A DNA stretch of 64,000 nucleotides from Saccharomycopsis fibuligera x Saccharomycopsis cf. fibuligera (taxonomy: Eukaryota; Ascomycota; Saccharomycetes; Ascoideales; Saccharomycopsidaceae), in NCBI GenBank assembly GCA_001936135.1, contig CP012814.1:1-64000 (forward strand), given 5' to 3'. This document shows positions 52,932 to 63,313 of the stretch, piece by piece. The first letter of the stretch is position 1; each line of letters opens with the position of its first letter. The position numbers and the translations under genes are program-made. Below the pieces are notes generated by a model. It saw only the letters and a list, made by a program, of their open reading frames with translations, had not been told where the DNA came from and did not search any database.

Positions 52932-54353
52932 AGTTGATGTGTTAGTTTTGAGCTGCTACTTTTGCATAAAGTATCATAATACAAATGGTTGGGAGGGTTG
53001 ATTTTGGTTGAGCTGCGATTTTTTGTTTTGGTATGATTTCGGATCACTTCAAAATAGAAGCGAACTTTGTTGTTGATGGAGTTGTTGTTGACAATAATGA
53101 TGATGATTGGAGCGCAAGCCAGCTTGTGTGATACTGCCGAGTGTCTCTTGACTCCTGATCTTTAAGTGTGTTTCTCCGAGATTGCAAAAATAGAACGAAT
53201 GACAACAATCTGAAATATGGAGTATAAGCGAGCGTAACGAAAACCCAATAGGTCTCTGGTGGTGAGGTGAGGGTGCAAGCGAATGACAAGTATAAAAACG
53301 AATTACAATCTCAGTTTTCGATTACTATGACACAGTTTAAACAAGCCTTCAAAGAGAGTGGCCGCTGCAGAAATTTCAAAGACGCTTCCTGGTTGTGCCC
53401 AATTTTACAAATTACCAAAAATCATGAACAACAACAACAACAACAACAACAACTAACCAAAATATAAAAAGCGATCCTGCCGTGCATTTGGTTTATGCGT
53501 CATCTCATCCCTTTGGCGATGCGCAGAAACGCACAAAAACACGCGATGAGGCCCAAAACTGCGTGTTTACTGCCATAAGCGGAAGGCGAGTCTACTCTTT
53601 TCTTGCGGTCTTTGCTGCGTTTCCGGTAGTGGTTGTTTCCCCATTGGTCTGGGAAGTGTAGGTAGGTACAATCGTGCCCAAGAATTCGATCTTTAGGCTG
53701 GAAGTATGCTGGAAAAGCGGTCATTTGTGTGTGTGTCTTGCTGAAGAGTTTAACAGACTGAGAACAGTCCATCAGATGTGTTGCACCTTGCAATCGCTTT
53801 TTTTTTTTTTTTTTTTGCTTCTTTGTCACGTCGTGGTACGTACGCGCCCAGCCCAGCCCAACCCGGGCTGAAATTCATTACTTTGATGCTTAATTGCTTC
53901 CTCAATAAATCTATTTTTTTTCTGTCGCGTTCCCCGAAACTAAGCGCCTGACAAGCTTCATTACGTTTGATTGTTTGATTGTTTGATTGTTTGTTTTTTT
54001 TTTTTTTTGCAAAAAGCCATTCCATGAAAGCGCAGCTCCCCAGAGTCAGGGGTGGTGGTGTCAGTGTACATTTCAGCTATTTTACAATGGTTTACAACCC
54101 CAGAAATACAGAAAAAGACAGTGTTTTTTTATTTTGGTTTGTTTTTTGGTTTGTTTTTTTTTTTCGGTTATTTTGTAGACCGCGCAGGCAATTCATACAC
54201 CACCCTAGCGGTAAGTTCCTCCCCTTGGAAGACGGAAACATTTTGGCACCACTTGACAGGGGTGGTGTTGTTGTTGTTTTGTTTTGCTTTGCGCACTTCG
54301 CATCAGAAAAATAATTTTTTCTTGGGAGAGGAGCAGTGATGACGTCATAGCAC
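52932..54353. other. intergenic, upstream of tRNA-Cys
   Basis: 1.4 kb with no convincing gene. It contains an (ACA)n patch at about 53427-53452, T runs at 53799-53817 and 53994-54009, and a GTTTGATT tandem repeat around 53966-53993. Confidence 0.4.
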
Positions 54354-54425
54354 GTGCACATGGCGTAGTGGCTATCGCAGTAGATTGCAAATCTATTGGT
54401 CCCCGGTTCGAGTCCGGGTGTGCGC
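54354..54425 (+). tRNA. tRNA-Cys (anticodon GCA)
   Basis: A 72-nt cloverleaf without intron. Acceptor GTGCACA pairs with TGTGCGC (one G-T). The D stem is GCG/CGC. The anticodon stem GTAGA/TCTAT encloses the loop TTGCAAA with anticodon GCA. The T arm is CCCGG-TTCGAGT-CCGGG. A T-rich Pol III terminator follows at 54430-54441. Confidence 0.95.
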
Positions 54426-54429
54426 TTTA

Positions 54430-54441
54430 TTTTTTTTTTTT
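54430..54441 (+). terminator. Pol III terminator of tRNA-Cys
   Basis: A run of 12 T begins five bases after the tRNA 3' end, preceded by a TTTA. Confidence 0.85.
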
Positions 54442-56136
54442 GGGGGAGGGACTTGCGCTGAATTCTGTAGAATATGTTTTCAATCAAAAAAACCAAAAAA
54501 CAAATATATACGTACGCGTACGTACGCACTTTCTACTAAGCTTTTAAAGGAAAAATAAAAAAAAACGCCAGTTAATTTTGAACTAATTAACTGCTTGCCT
54601 GAAACAGGGTGCACGTATCTGCTGATTTGGCATGAATTATATGCTCTTAAGCGGCTGATGGATGTGGTTTGCCTCATAGGGGAGGGGGAGCATACTGTAG
54701 TTGTTGTAATCAAAGATCCGCTGCTCGTGCTGTGTGTGCTTGGCTCTCATTAGCACAGAAGCTGTCAAAATTCAAATCTATTCGATCGATCGATCGATCG
54801 ATTCTCAAGTAGGGCAGGGCAGCGCTGCCCGATTGTGTCGTAAATTTTTTCAGTTTTTGAGTGAGTTTTTTTTTTCTCTCAAAGAAAGTGCCGCATTGTT
54901 TCTTTTCTGCGAGGACATGTGTGTCGTAAGTTAGGACCGCTGTGAACTAGGGCACCAAGGGGCCGGATAATCTGATTGGCTGTGTGGACCGGGGGGGGCC
55001 TGGTGGAGGCAGCATAATAAAATAATAATAATAATAATAACTAAACTACAGAGGGAGAATAACAGTTTTTGCCAAGCTTTAATGAGTACCGGAGGTTGGA
55101 AACGGCGGATGCTCTTTTCATCAAAGCTTGGTTGATTGATGATGAGACGGTGGCCGGGGATTGGAGCGATTGAGAAGCAAGCCAAAGCAAACCAAACGGC
55201 GATTTAGTAATGGGGACAGTGTGTTTGGCTGGGACAGTTGGCAGTGTGAGGGAATAAAAAAAAATGGCGCATGTGGCTGGAGGAGCAGTGGACGCAGTAC
55301 TGCTGCGTGTAGTAAGTAAGTAAGTAAAGTACAGCGCACAGCGCACAGCGCACAGTAGCGGTTATTTATTTGCTCGGGAAGTGGGATCCGGGCGATGGCG
55401 GTGGACACCGACGTAGATTTAGTAGCGCTGGCCGACAGACAGACACCACAGAAAATGTTTTCAGAAAAGAGAGTGCAAAGTGTAGGTAGGCTATTTGGTG
55501 GGAGGAGGATATCGAGATATGGAGACAGCCTGTGGGGGAGGAATGTGGAGAAAGGGTGCGAATTGGAGAGAGTGAGAGTGAGAGAGTATTACGGTATATA
55601 TCCATACTGGCAGCCAAAGCGGTCGCAGAGCGTCGGGGTCCTACACAGCCAGTGCTGGCGATTTGCTTGTATTGTGTATTTATTCTCCTACAAGAAGCAG
55701 CACAAGCATTTTGCTTTTTAGCAGTGCAAAAGAAAAACAAGAATGCGGAGAGCGTTCGCACATGCTGCAGCGGCACGCGTGTGTGGACAGCATAGTGCTT
55801 TGTGTTACAGTATCCTGCAGCGCTGCTCAGCGCTTAGCACTCAGCGCTTAGCGATGCTGCTGCTGCCGCTTTCTCTCTCTTTGACTCTCTCGCTCAAAGT
55901 CCTTCGCGAAAGAGAGCCCTTCCCAAAAGAAAACCCTTCTCAAGGACTCCGACACATCCGCGCAATAATTTCTCGCCAGCAAAAGCGATCCTCGGCACAC
56001 GCCCGCAGCACGCTGCGCTTTGGCAGCTTCTCACTTTATTCACTTCTTTTTTTTCTCTCTCTTTGCCCTATTCACTCTCTCTCTCATGTTCTAACTGTAT
56101 ACTGTCCGCTGCTGTATCTTCAATACCCAGTTTCTC

Positions 56137-56174
<38 letters not shown>

Positions 56175-56323
56175 TATCCTATATCCCTCTTATACTCCCT
56201 CATTCCTTCCTTCGTGCTTTCTTGCACTCCTGCTCTGCTCTGCTCTGCTCTGCTTTGCTTTGCTCTACTCTTCCCATTTCTTATCCCCATCCTCCTTATG
56301 TCTTTCTCCAGATCTCCCCTGCC
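54442..56323. promoter_or_regulatory. 1.9-kb upstream region and leader of the atypical zinc-cluster gene
   Basis: No gene is supported. It holds short tandem repeats: (CGAT)n at about 54782-54801, ACGTACG repeats near 54510, (TAA)n at 55017-55038, GTAAGTAA repeats near 55312, a GCACAGC repeat near 55333 and nested AGCGCTTAGC repeats near 55820-55853. From about 55860 it becomes a pyrimidine-rich leader with a 31-T run (56142-56172) and a TGCTC repeat (56232-56264) before the start codon. Confidence 0.45.
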
Positions 56324-57044
56324 ATGATTCCTCTATTACCAAAGGTCACCTCCAATAACCACTCCCACCACCCTCCTTTGGCTTCATCTTCCCTGCAATC
56401 AAAACCATCATCGTCTTCTCCTCCCTTGAACACAGCCGCCGTGTCTTCCTTCTTGCAGGATCTCAGTTCAAACTCTCTTGAAAACCACAACATGTCCCAG
56501 CCATCTCCTCCAATCAACACCGCCGAAATCGATGCTAACTTGGACACAGAATCCCTCCTAAACAAGTTTCTAGTCAAAAATGATTTAAAATTCTTGGAAA
56601 ACTACTTGTCTCTCCAAGATTCCATCCCGGAATCTGCCTCTTCTACTGCAGCCCTGGCCCTGGCTCAAGTGTCCGCTCTAGCTCCAATAACCCCATCCTC
56701 TACAGCCAATGACAGCCCCCTCAACCAATCAGAAGCCGCTCTTAGTAATGTCCTGCACTTGACAGACGCACTCAATACTCCTCCTCCTCATCGTCCTTCT
56801 TCTAATATCTCTAAACCAAATGTCAGCTCCAACCTCTCCTCTCACAGCGATACCTTGTTGAAATTTGCACAATTCATGAAAAAAAATACTGAAAATGTTG
56901 CTGACTCAAACAGCACCACCACCACCAGCAACGCTCTCAAGTTTGAAACCCTAATAAACAACTTGCAGCAAAAAATTAACCAGCCCCAGTCCTCCATTTC
57001 CTTGCTAGAAAAAAAACGCCAGCAAATACTAAGCACCACCCTTG

Positions 57045-57084
<40 letters not shown>

Positions 57085-58810
57085 TGATGATGATGATGAC
57101 GATGAGAATTTAAACGTAGAAAGCTTCGTCAAGTCTAACGATTTGCTTCTATACTACAAAATCTTCAACTACTTTATATGGCTCACACAGACAGAAGCCA
57201 CTTTGGACAGCCTCACTTCTTCCAGCCACTCCGATATCTGCCAATTTTTCAACCATTTGGTGCAGTTTTCCAACTCGTTATCGTCTGGTGCTTCAACGCC
57301 CCATGCTGACGAAGAAAATATTGATCTTTTCAATTACGATTCATTGTCAACCAATCCTGCCCATTTAAACAACTTGCATCGCTTTCAACAACAACATGGT
57401 TTTGCCAATGCTGGCCATAACAGCAATAACCAACAGCAACAAGAAGAAACTCCTGGTAACGAGCAATGCCTTATCCATTTGATTATAAAACATTATGAAT
57501 TCTTGTCTTTCAAAAATCTAAACTACTTGATGTACTTGATGGGTGGTTTCAAACCAACCAATGTCTACATCAATGGTGAAGACGCACATAGCGAGCCTGA
57601 ATCCAATACTAACAATGGCAGTGCCAGCAATTCTGAAAATTTCAAAAAACTCAAGTCTTGCTCAAGATGCCGTAAAAATAAAATAAAATGCGACTCTGCC
57701 ATGAAATTCCCATTTAGCTGCTTAAACTGTTTCAAGAAAAATATAAATTATTTGAAACTTAGCGTTAAGAAGGTCAGCGTCCCGGACAATGACTCCACTA
57801 GCTTCACTGGAGATAATTCAAACTTTGTGGTAAACATGGCAAGATCTTCTTCTTCATTGACTACCGCGTCGTCCACCTTTTCCTCAAACTATAACGCGGT
57901 TTCGTTGTCTCCTGCCTCTTCTGTATCTTCAGACGACGCTAAGCACCATTTGAGCGGTGATGCAAATGGTTGTGATTGCGGCTCCAGATCATGCTTATCC
58001 AATTTGAATTTCATGGACATTGACTCCAAGTTCAACCGCAACAAGTACTCAAACTTGAAGTTGTTTTTGAAACTTTTCAACATCAACATTGACAAAAACG
58101 ACAATAGCATATCGTTTGAAGAATTCGACGAGTTGAATGATTACGACCCTGCTAATAATGGTACCAGTACGCTGACAACGTGTAAAGTGCAGCTCATTTC
58201 GTCCAACCTTGTGTTGAAGAAAAAATCGTTGAAGAAAAACAACTTGATCAAAACTTTGAACAAAGATATCAGCACCATGAAGGCAAAAATCAACGAAATG
58301 ATTTTGAAAGAAGAGCAAATGTTGCAAGCATTATATGAAAATGATGACTTGACTGCAAGCCATCATGAAGACTCGGAATCTTTGGCCAAATTATATAGCA
58401 GCAGCAGCAGCAGCAGCGATGGCAACCATACAGCTCTTGAGCAGTTTTATAACGTTAAGCAGTCTTGGGAAGCAAAGAAAAGATCCAGATCACAATCCGA
58501 TGATCATGATGACGATGGCCAAGCCGCAAAAAGACAGAACCTTGACAATACTTCTACTGCGTCTGCTGCTGCTCATAGAATTCTTTCCACCAATGAGTTA
58601 TTAATTTTGAACGGATTAGAGCCGGTGCTAAACAGCAGCAATCAAAAGCACAAATCATATTACGATTTCCTCAAGACAAACTTGAAAGACATTTCCAATG
58701 TTATGAATTCTGGTAATAATGACGTTGGTTATGAAGACGATGTTTATGAAATGGATCATGCTGATTATTTGGAAAGGCTCATTCTGCCAAAAGTTGCATT
58801 GCACAAGTAA
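56324..58810 (+). CDS. atypical zinc-cluster protein, putative transcription factor
   Basis: 828 residues from the Met at 56324. An upstream in-frame Met at 56063 would add 87 residues translated from a pyrimidine tract (Phe/Leu/Ser runs), so I reject it. The N-terminal half is Ser/Asn-rich with an Asn-Asp run from (AAT)n/(GAT)n DNA at 57043-57104. A zinc-cluster-like motif lies in the middle: C446, C449, C456, C466, C469 (CSRCRKNKIKC, then SCLNC), followed by a coil-like region. Five of the six cysteines of a Zn2Cys6 cluster are present; the sixth expected position is Tyr or Leu. A short CDCGSRSC motif occurs later, then a basic tail (AKKRSRSQS, AAKRQN). It is likely nuclear. No ortholog is recognised. 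Confidence 0.7.
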
Positions 58811-59759
58811 CTGAATAATTCAGACATTTCCCCTAGATGTTGCTTTGGCTTTCATCGATTGAATGCCTTTTCCTTTTTGTTTTTTTGTTTTTTTGTTTTT
58901 TTGTTTTGGACCTTAGTATAACTTTCACCCGCTTGTCTTATTTTATTTTGTCAACGTATCATGTCATTCATGTGATGCTTCTTTTTTTTTTTTTTTTTTT
59001 GTTTCTCTTTCTCTGCATTTAATATTCCTGGTTTACTTCTTTAGTTGGTTGATTTTTCTTCTCTTTATAGTTCATTCGTCTGCATTTTGACTAATGTTGG
59101 GGATGCTTTATGTGATATGTTTTGTATCTGGTATAACCAAGAGACTTGTAGCATTTTCAAAAAGAAAAGAGGAAAAAAAAAAAAAGAAGGAAAAAGACAC
59201 ACAAAAAGTGTGTGCGTGTGTGGGCAAGTGGCGATTATTCAAGTCATATATATTCAAGTCCGTAAGGTAAAATCCAGCACAACGTTGTGCAACGTTGCAC
59301 CCCTCGGAGTATCAGGAAAAAAAAAAAAAAAAAAAAGAAAAAAGAAAAAATCAATGACCCCCAACGCAGTGTCTCGGAAAAACTATCACTGTTACCACTG
59401 TTAATGTTACTAGTACTGCTGCTATTATTGTTTAGACAATCAATTCCATCAGCGCAGCATATATGTACGCCATCTATAGATAACGGGCAAGCAAAGCTTG
59501 CAACATGCTGCTGCATGATATTCGCACCCTGGGGTGGGGGGTGGCTCTAGCTAGCGCTGCTCGCGTGTAGTTATTCCGAGCTCTGCTGGAGATATGGTCT
59601 AGCAGAAAATAGGAGAGGCCGCCTCTTAATTTCGCTTCTGCTTCTGCTTCTTCCATATATATACGCAGCAGCAGAGATGTGAACCTATTGCGTTTCGATT
59701 TGGATCTCTGGGTCGCAGCGGCATGTTGGCCGCGGACGACGTTGCGGAAAGAGCCAGCA

Positions 59760-59797
<38 letters not shown>

Positions 59798-60077
59798 ATC
59801 TTTGGTCAACGGTGCCAGGGTGCTGGTAAGTAAGTGTGTCTTGTCTGTCTGTTGTAATTTTAGTAGCGAATGCAGCTGGCACACTTGTATATATATATAT
59901 ATACCCAACATGCTACGCTATAAATACAGATGCTAGCTCTCTGCGGAACACGCGTCCGAATACCAGAAATTTGAAATTCACAATTTATTATTTATTAAGT
60001 CAGGTTGATTTGCTGTTGGCTCTATAGCCAGCTAGTTAGTGCCAATCGATTAGGATATCAAGAAAAGAAGGATAATG

Positions 60078-60112
<35 letters not shown>

Positions 60113-60303
60113 TTCAAATCGCAGGGAAAACAAAAGAATGAAATGGAAAAAGTTCAAACGCAACACAGCAGAATAAAACCAAATTACAGATACGAGAAGC
60201 TCGAAACAATCACAAAAGTTATGGTGCAAAGTGGCGCGGCGCACTCTTGATATTGCTTCTTTTTTTTTTTTTTTTTTTTCTTAGGGGCTGTTTGAGAGCC
60301 ACG
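58811..60303. other. 1.5-kb convergent intergenic region
   Basis: 3' regions of the zinc-cluster gene and PER1. It contains GTTTTTTT repeats near 58877, T and A runs (60078-60109 is A32), a (GCCA)n tetranucleotide array at 59761-59797, a TATATATATATATATA patch near 59888 and two overlapping palindromes (59278-59300). No gene is supported. Confidence 0.45.
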
Positions 60304-61554
60304 TTACAAAAGCTGTTCTTTTAGCTTCCCGCCATCCCAAACCATCCAATAATACCAAAAGTAGCCCGGCAAAATTGTAGTCAAATGCCATAATGAATGA
60401 GCATCAACCAAATCTTTCCATGGCGGGAAATCAAAAATTTCAAAAATTAACCCGCAACTAACCCAGATGGATAGAGCAATTGGCAGTAAACATTTGATAT
60501 TTTCTGAGTTTGGCTGGTATTTGAGGTACGCAATGTGGAGCTTATTTCTGTTTGATTCGGTGAGCCATGATGAAATCTTATCCACAACTGAGTCCCCGTT
60601 TGCAGCAGCAGCAGCAGCAGTAGCAGCTTTTTCTTCTTGTTCTTTGAATGGCCTTTTCATGTCACGGTAAATCTTCTCCACGATTTGCTTCTTTCTGAAA
60701 TCCTTTTTGAACAAGTATTCAGAATAGTGCAAATATGAAGTAATCGAAAAATAAGCCCACTGGCCATACTGAATAACTGCCCAAAGAATGTTAATTTGCA
60801 TATTATACGTATAGCTCCAATCAATAAGTAACCTAATGACATGGCATGCGTAAAAAAAGCCAATAACTAACCTCACCGTCATAATTTTGCCCGGAGAATC
60901 GTATAATTTGAACAATCTGATAGATGCGATATAGAGCCCAGAAAGCACCGTTGCGCCAGCAAAGAAATAGTCGAGCTTTTCGGTAACGTCAAGATCTCTC
61001 AAATGGAAAATAGTTGAGAACGTCCATGCACAAATCGTGATTTTGCTCATTATTTTGTAATTATCAAATAAGCAAATCAAATCGTTAACGTACTTCAAAT
61101 TATTGACGAGATTCAATTTTCTAAATTTAATGATTTCCTGGTTGAGGATTTTAAGACCCAAATAATGAGACACAAAGTTCAAAATGGAAAAAATACACGA
61201 TGCTGGTTCTTGAATATAAAAGTACCTAATGAAGAACCATTTGCCGTGGAACTGATACAATTCTTCATTGTTTTGTTTCCGAATAATATTTATCACATCT
61301 TGACACTGATAGTCACAATTAGAATCGCAATTCCAGAATAATAATTTGAGAGGTAACGCAATGGGCATTTCTGCATAATTCAAACTGAGAAATTCATTGT
61401 TGCTGTTGTCTTGGTCAAGTTGTGCCCCACATGTCTTTTGACGACATGCCAGTACGCATCGTTGGAACTCATCAAGTTGGTCTCCAAGGGAAGCTTTAAC
61501 TACCTGTGAGATGAGAATGGTCACGATTGTGTATGAGAATAGCTTGTGAAACAT
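60304..61554 (-). CDS. PER1: Per1/PGAP3 GPI-remodelling enzyme
   Basis: 416 residues starting at the Met at 61554, where a signal peptide begins (MFHKLFSYTIVTILISQVVKA). An upstream in-frame Met at 61716 adds 54 residues from a T-rich leader. Per1 landmarks: a Cys-rich lumenal start (SLGDQLDEFQRCVLACRQKT), LLFWNCDSNCDYQCQ, the block EELYQFHGKWFFIRYF, FHLRDLDVTEKLDYFFAGAT, IDWSYTYNMQIN and the C-terminal DAHSLWHLTTILPGYF. Conserved His residues near HLRD and HSLWH fit the CREST hydrolase group. Per1 removes the sn-2 acyl chain from GPI anchors in the ER, a step in lipid remodelling. An acidic/Ala-rich insert (EEKAATAAAAAANGD) lies in a cytosolic loop. This gene may help process the GPI-type repeat protein at 18.5 kb as part of the general pathway. 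Confidence 0.93.
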   Translation of the reverse strand: MFHKLFSYTIVTILISQVVKASLGDQLDEFQRCVLACRQKTCGAQLDQDNSNNEFLSLNYAEMPIALPLKLLFWNCDSNCDYQCQDVINIIRKQNNEELYQFHGKWFFIRYFYIQEPASCIFSILNFVSHYLGLKILNQEIIKFRKLNLVNNLKYVNDLICLFDNYKIMSKITICAWTFSTIFHLRDLDVTEKLDYFFAGATVLSGLYIASIRLFKLYDSPGKIMTVRLVIGFFYACHVIRLLIDWSYTYNMQINILWAVIQYGQWAYFSITSYLHYSEYLFKKDFRKKQIVEKIYRDMKRPFKEQEEKAATAAAAAANGDSVVDKISSWLTESNRNKLHIAYLKYQPNSENIKCLLPIALSIWVSCGLIFEIFDFPPWKDLVDAHSLWHLTTILPGYFWYYWMVWDGGKLKEQLL

Positions 61555-62012
61555 TGTGACTATTGGACTGTTTTGAGTAAAAACAAAAAAGCAAAAAAAA
61601 AAAAAAAAAAAAAAAAGAAAAAGAATGGTAGCACTTAGATAGCTGGATAGTTGGATAATTGTGTAATAGTGTCTATATGTCTTTGGTATACATTTGGCTC
61701 TCCGTTGACAATTCACCTAGTATGGAAGAACACGGTCGGTCTGTTTTTTTGTTTTCAGAAAAAATGCAAACTGGATAAGGAGAAAATACTATCAATGTAA
61801 TAGATTTGCCTTGTCGTGACTGTCTAGCCTCGCGAACCAGCAAGTAGAACAGTAGTTGACGAGTAGCTGTATCGCTGTTTTACGATCAAAAATAAAAAAA
61901 ATTCTGCAAGTAGACACTTTGTTATTTTCAGTTTCGTAAAAGAGAAGGAAAAATTGTAAAAAAGTAAATCTTGGAGCGGAGTTCACAATTACACACACAT
62001 ATCAATGTGTGT

Positions 62013-62019
62013 AAAAAAA
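62013..62019 (-). terminator. Pol III terminator of tRNA-Thr
   Basis: Seven T on the minus strand, seven bases after the tRNA 3' end. Confidence 0.75.
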
Positions 62020-62026
62020 TAAGAAA

Positions 62027-62099
62027 TGCCCTCACTCAGATTCGAACTGAGGATCGCTACATTACTAGTGTAGCGCCTTACCAACTTGGCCATAAGGGC
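62027..62099 (-). tRNA. tRNA-Thr (anticodon AGT)
   Basis: A 73-nt gene including the discriminator base A. Acceptor GCCCTTA pairs with TGAGGGC (one T-G). D arm is GGCCAAGTTGGTAAGGC, the anticodon stem CTACA/TGTAG encloses CTAGTAA with anticodon AGT, and the T arm is CTCAG-TTCGAAT-CTGAG. It closely resembles yeast tRNA-Thr(AGT). There is no intron. Confidence 0.95.
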
Positions 62100-63027
62100 A
62101 ATTGTGAAAATATTTTTTTATATATTATCCAGTGATATTGAAATAAAATCTTTTCTAATATTTTTTTATAGATTTTGGTGTTTGTTTGGAAAATGGATGA
62201 ACAAAAAGTTGATATGTTAAATTGTGCAACTATACTTCTTAAACCTAGTTTAATAATACCTTAGTATCGTTGCAACGAGCCCCAACTGAGCAATATTTGA
62301 ATATAGCATGCAAATTAACCAGGTTCAAAAGCGGATTTCGCTTATCTGAGTTTTTGACGAACATTGAGTTCTAGACCTTTATATCGACGTACAAATACGT
62401 CATATTATTTACTCAATATTTTTCTTTAATCTTCTATTTGATTCTACAATATGCACATTTCACATAATTCAGTATTTGGTATAAGGCATATTGTGTATTC
62501 ACTACTATTAATAGCTCAACGCTAATATGTGTTGTATTCAGTCTGATTATTATTTATATACGGTTCAACCCAACATTGTTATATATTTATTACTATTTAG
62601 TTATATTAGAAATATAAGGCTTTTACAATCAAATAATGGACTCTAAAGATACAAAAGACTCCCAAGTCCGGAAGTTTTCCCTATATAATGATAATGAACT
62701 GCAGTAATAAAGACATGCTGAGTATGTATTGATATTCACCCCAAACTGGACGTAGAATTTTTATCTGTTACAAATCTCGATAAGTTATATATACGGTACA
62801 AACCAGCATTAAGAAGTGATTTCTTTGAGTGCTTGATTATCAAGCAATCTACGCAGTCACTACGTTACGTATAATAGTGAAACCAAAGTAGAATCCCATA
62901 TTTGTCCTACAAATTAGTTAAAATTCTGAGTTAGTAAAAAAGCGGTTCTGTTGCCGGAATAATGCTTCTGCTCGATGGTCACTTTATATGAAAAATCGGA
63001 AAAATAGTTTACTCTCCCTCAGATGCC

Positions 63028-63062
<35 letters not shown>

Positions 63063-63313
63063 ATTTTTAGTTGATATTGTATTAATATTCTATCGCACTT
63101 CAGCATCCACTCGCTCAGTCATAAAAGTTTGTGATTCTGCCATGCTGCACGGAGTTTGTCCACGCATGTTAACTAAGCGTCGTTCCTTTTTCGTTCCTTT
63201 TCTTAAAATTCCGAAACGAAAAAAGATCCGTGTGCTAATTACTAACCACTAACATTACCTCACACACTCCCTCGAGTAAGTCTTCATCATCGCATATTTC
63301 ACAGCCACCAAAC

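Larger units (their letters stand above)
61555..63313. other. 1.8-kb intergenic region with tRNA-Thr
   Basis: Promoter region of PER1 (with an A run at about 61592-61614), the tRNA-Thr gene, and nearly 1 kb of AT-rich sequence upstream of the tRNA with a T31 run at 63029-63059. Sequence 5' of tRNA genes is a frequent retrotransposon target in yeasts, but I could not define LTR ends. Confidence 0.4.

Noticed and set aside
54000-54540. Open frames spanning tRNA-Cys
   Set aside because: They read through a secure tRNA gene and T runs.
59670-59940. Open frames with Ala-Ser-Gln-Pro or Trp-Leu-Ala-Gly repeats
   Set aside because: Products of the (GCCA)n microsatellite read in different frames; no flanking coding signal.
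62100-63060. Possible solo LTR next to tRNA-Thr
   Set aside because: Location is typical, but I found no matching TG...CA ends with a target duplication.
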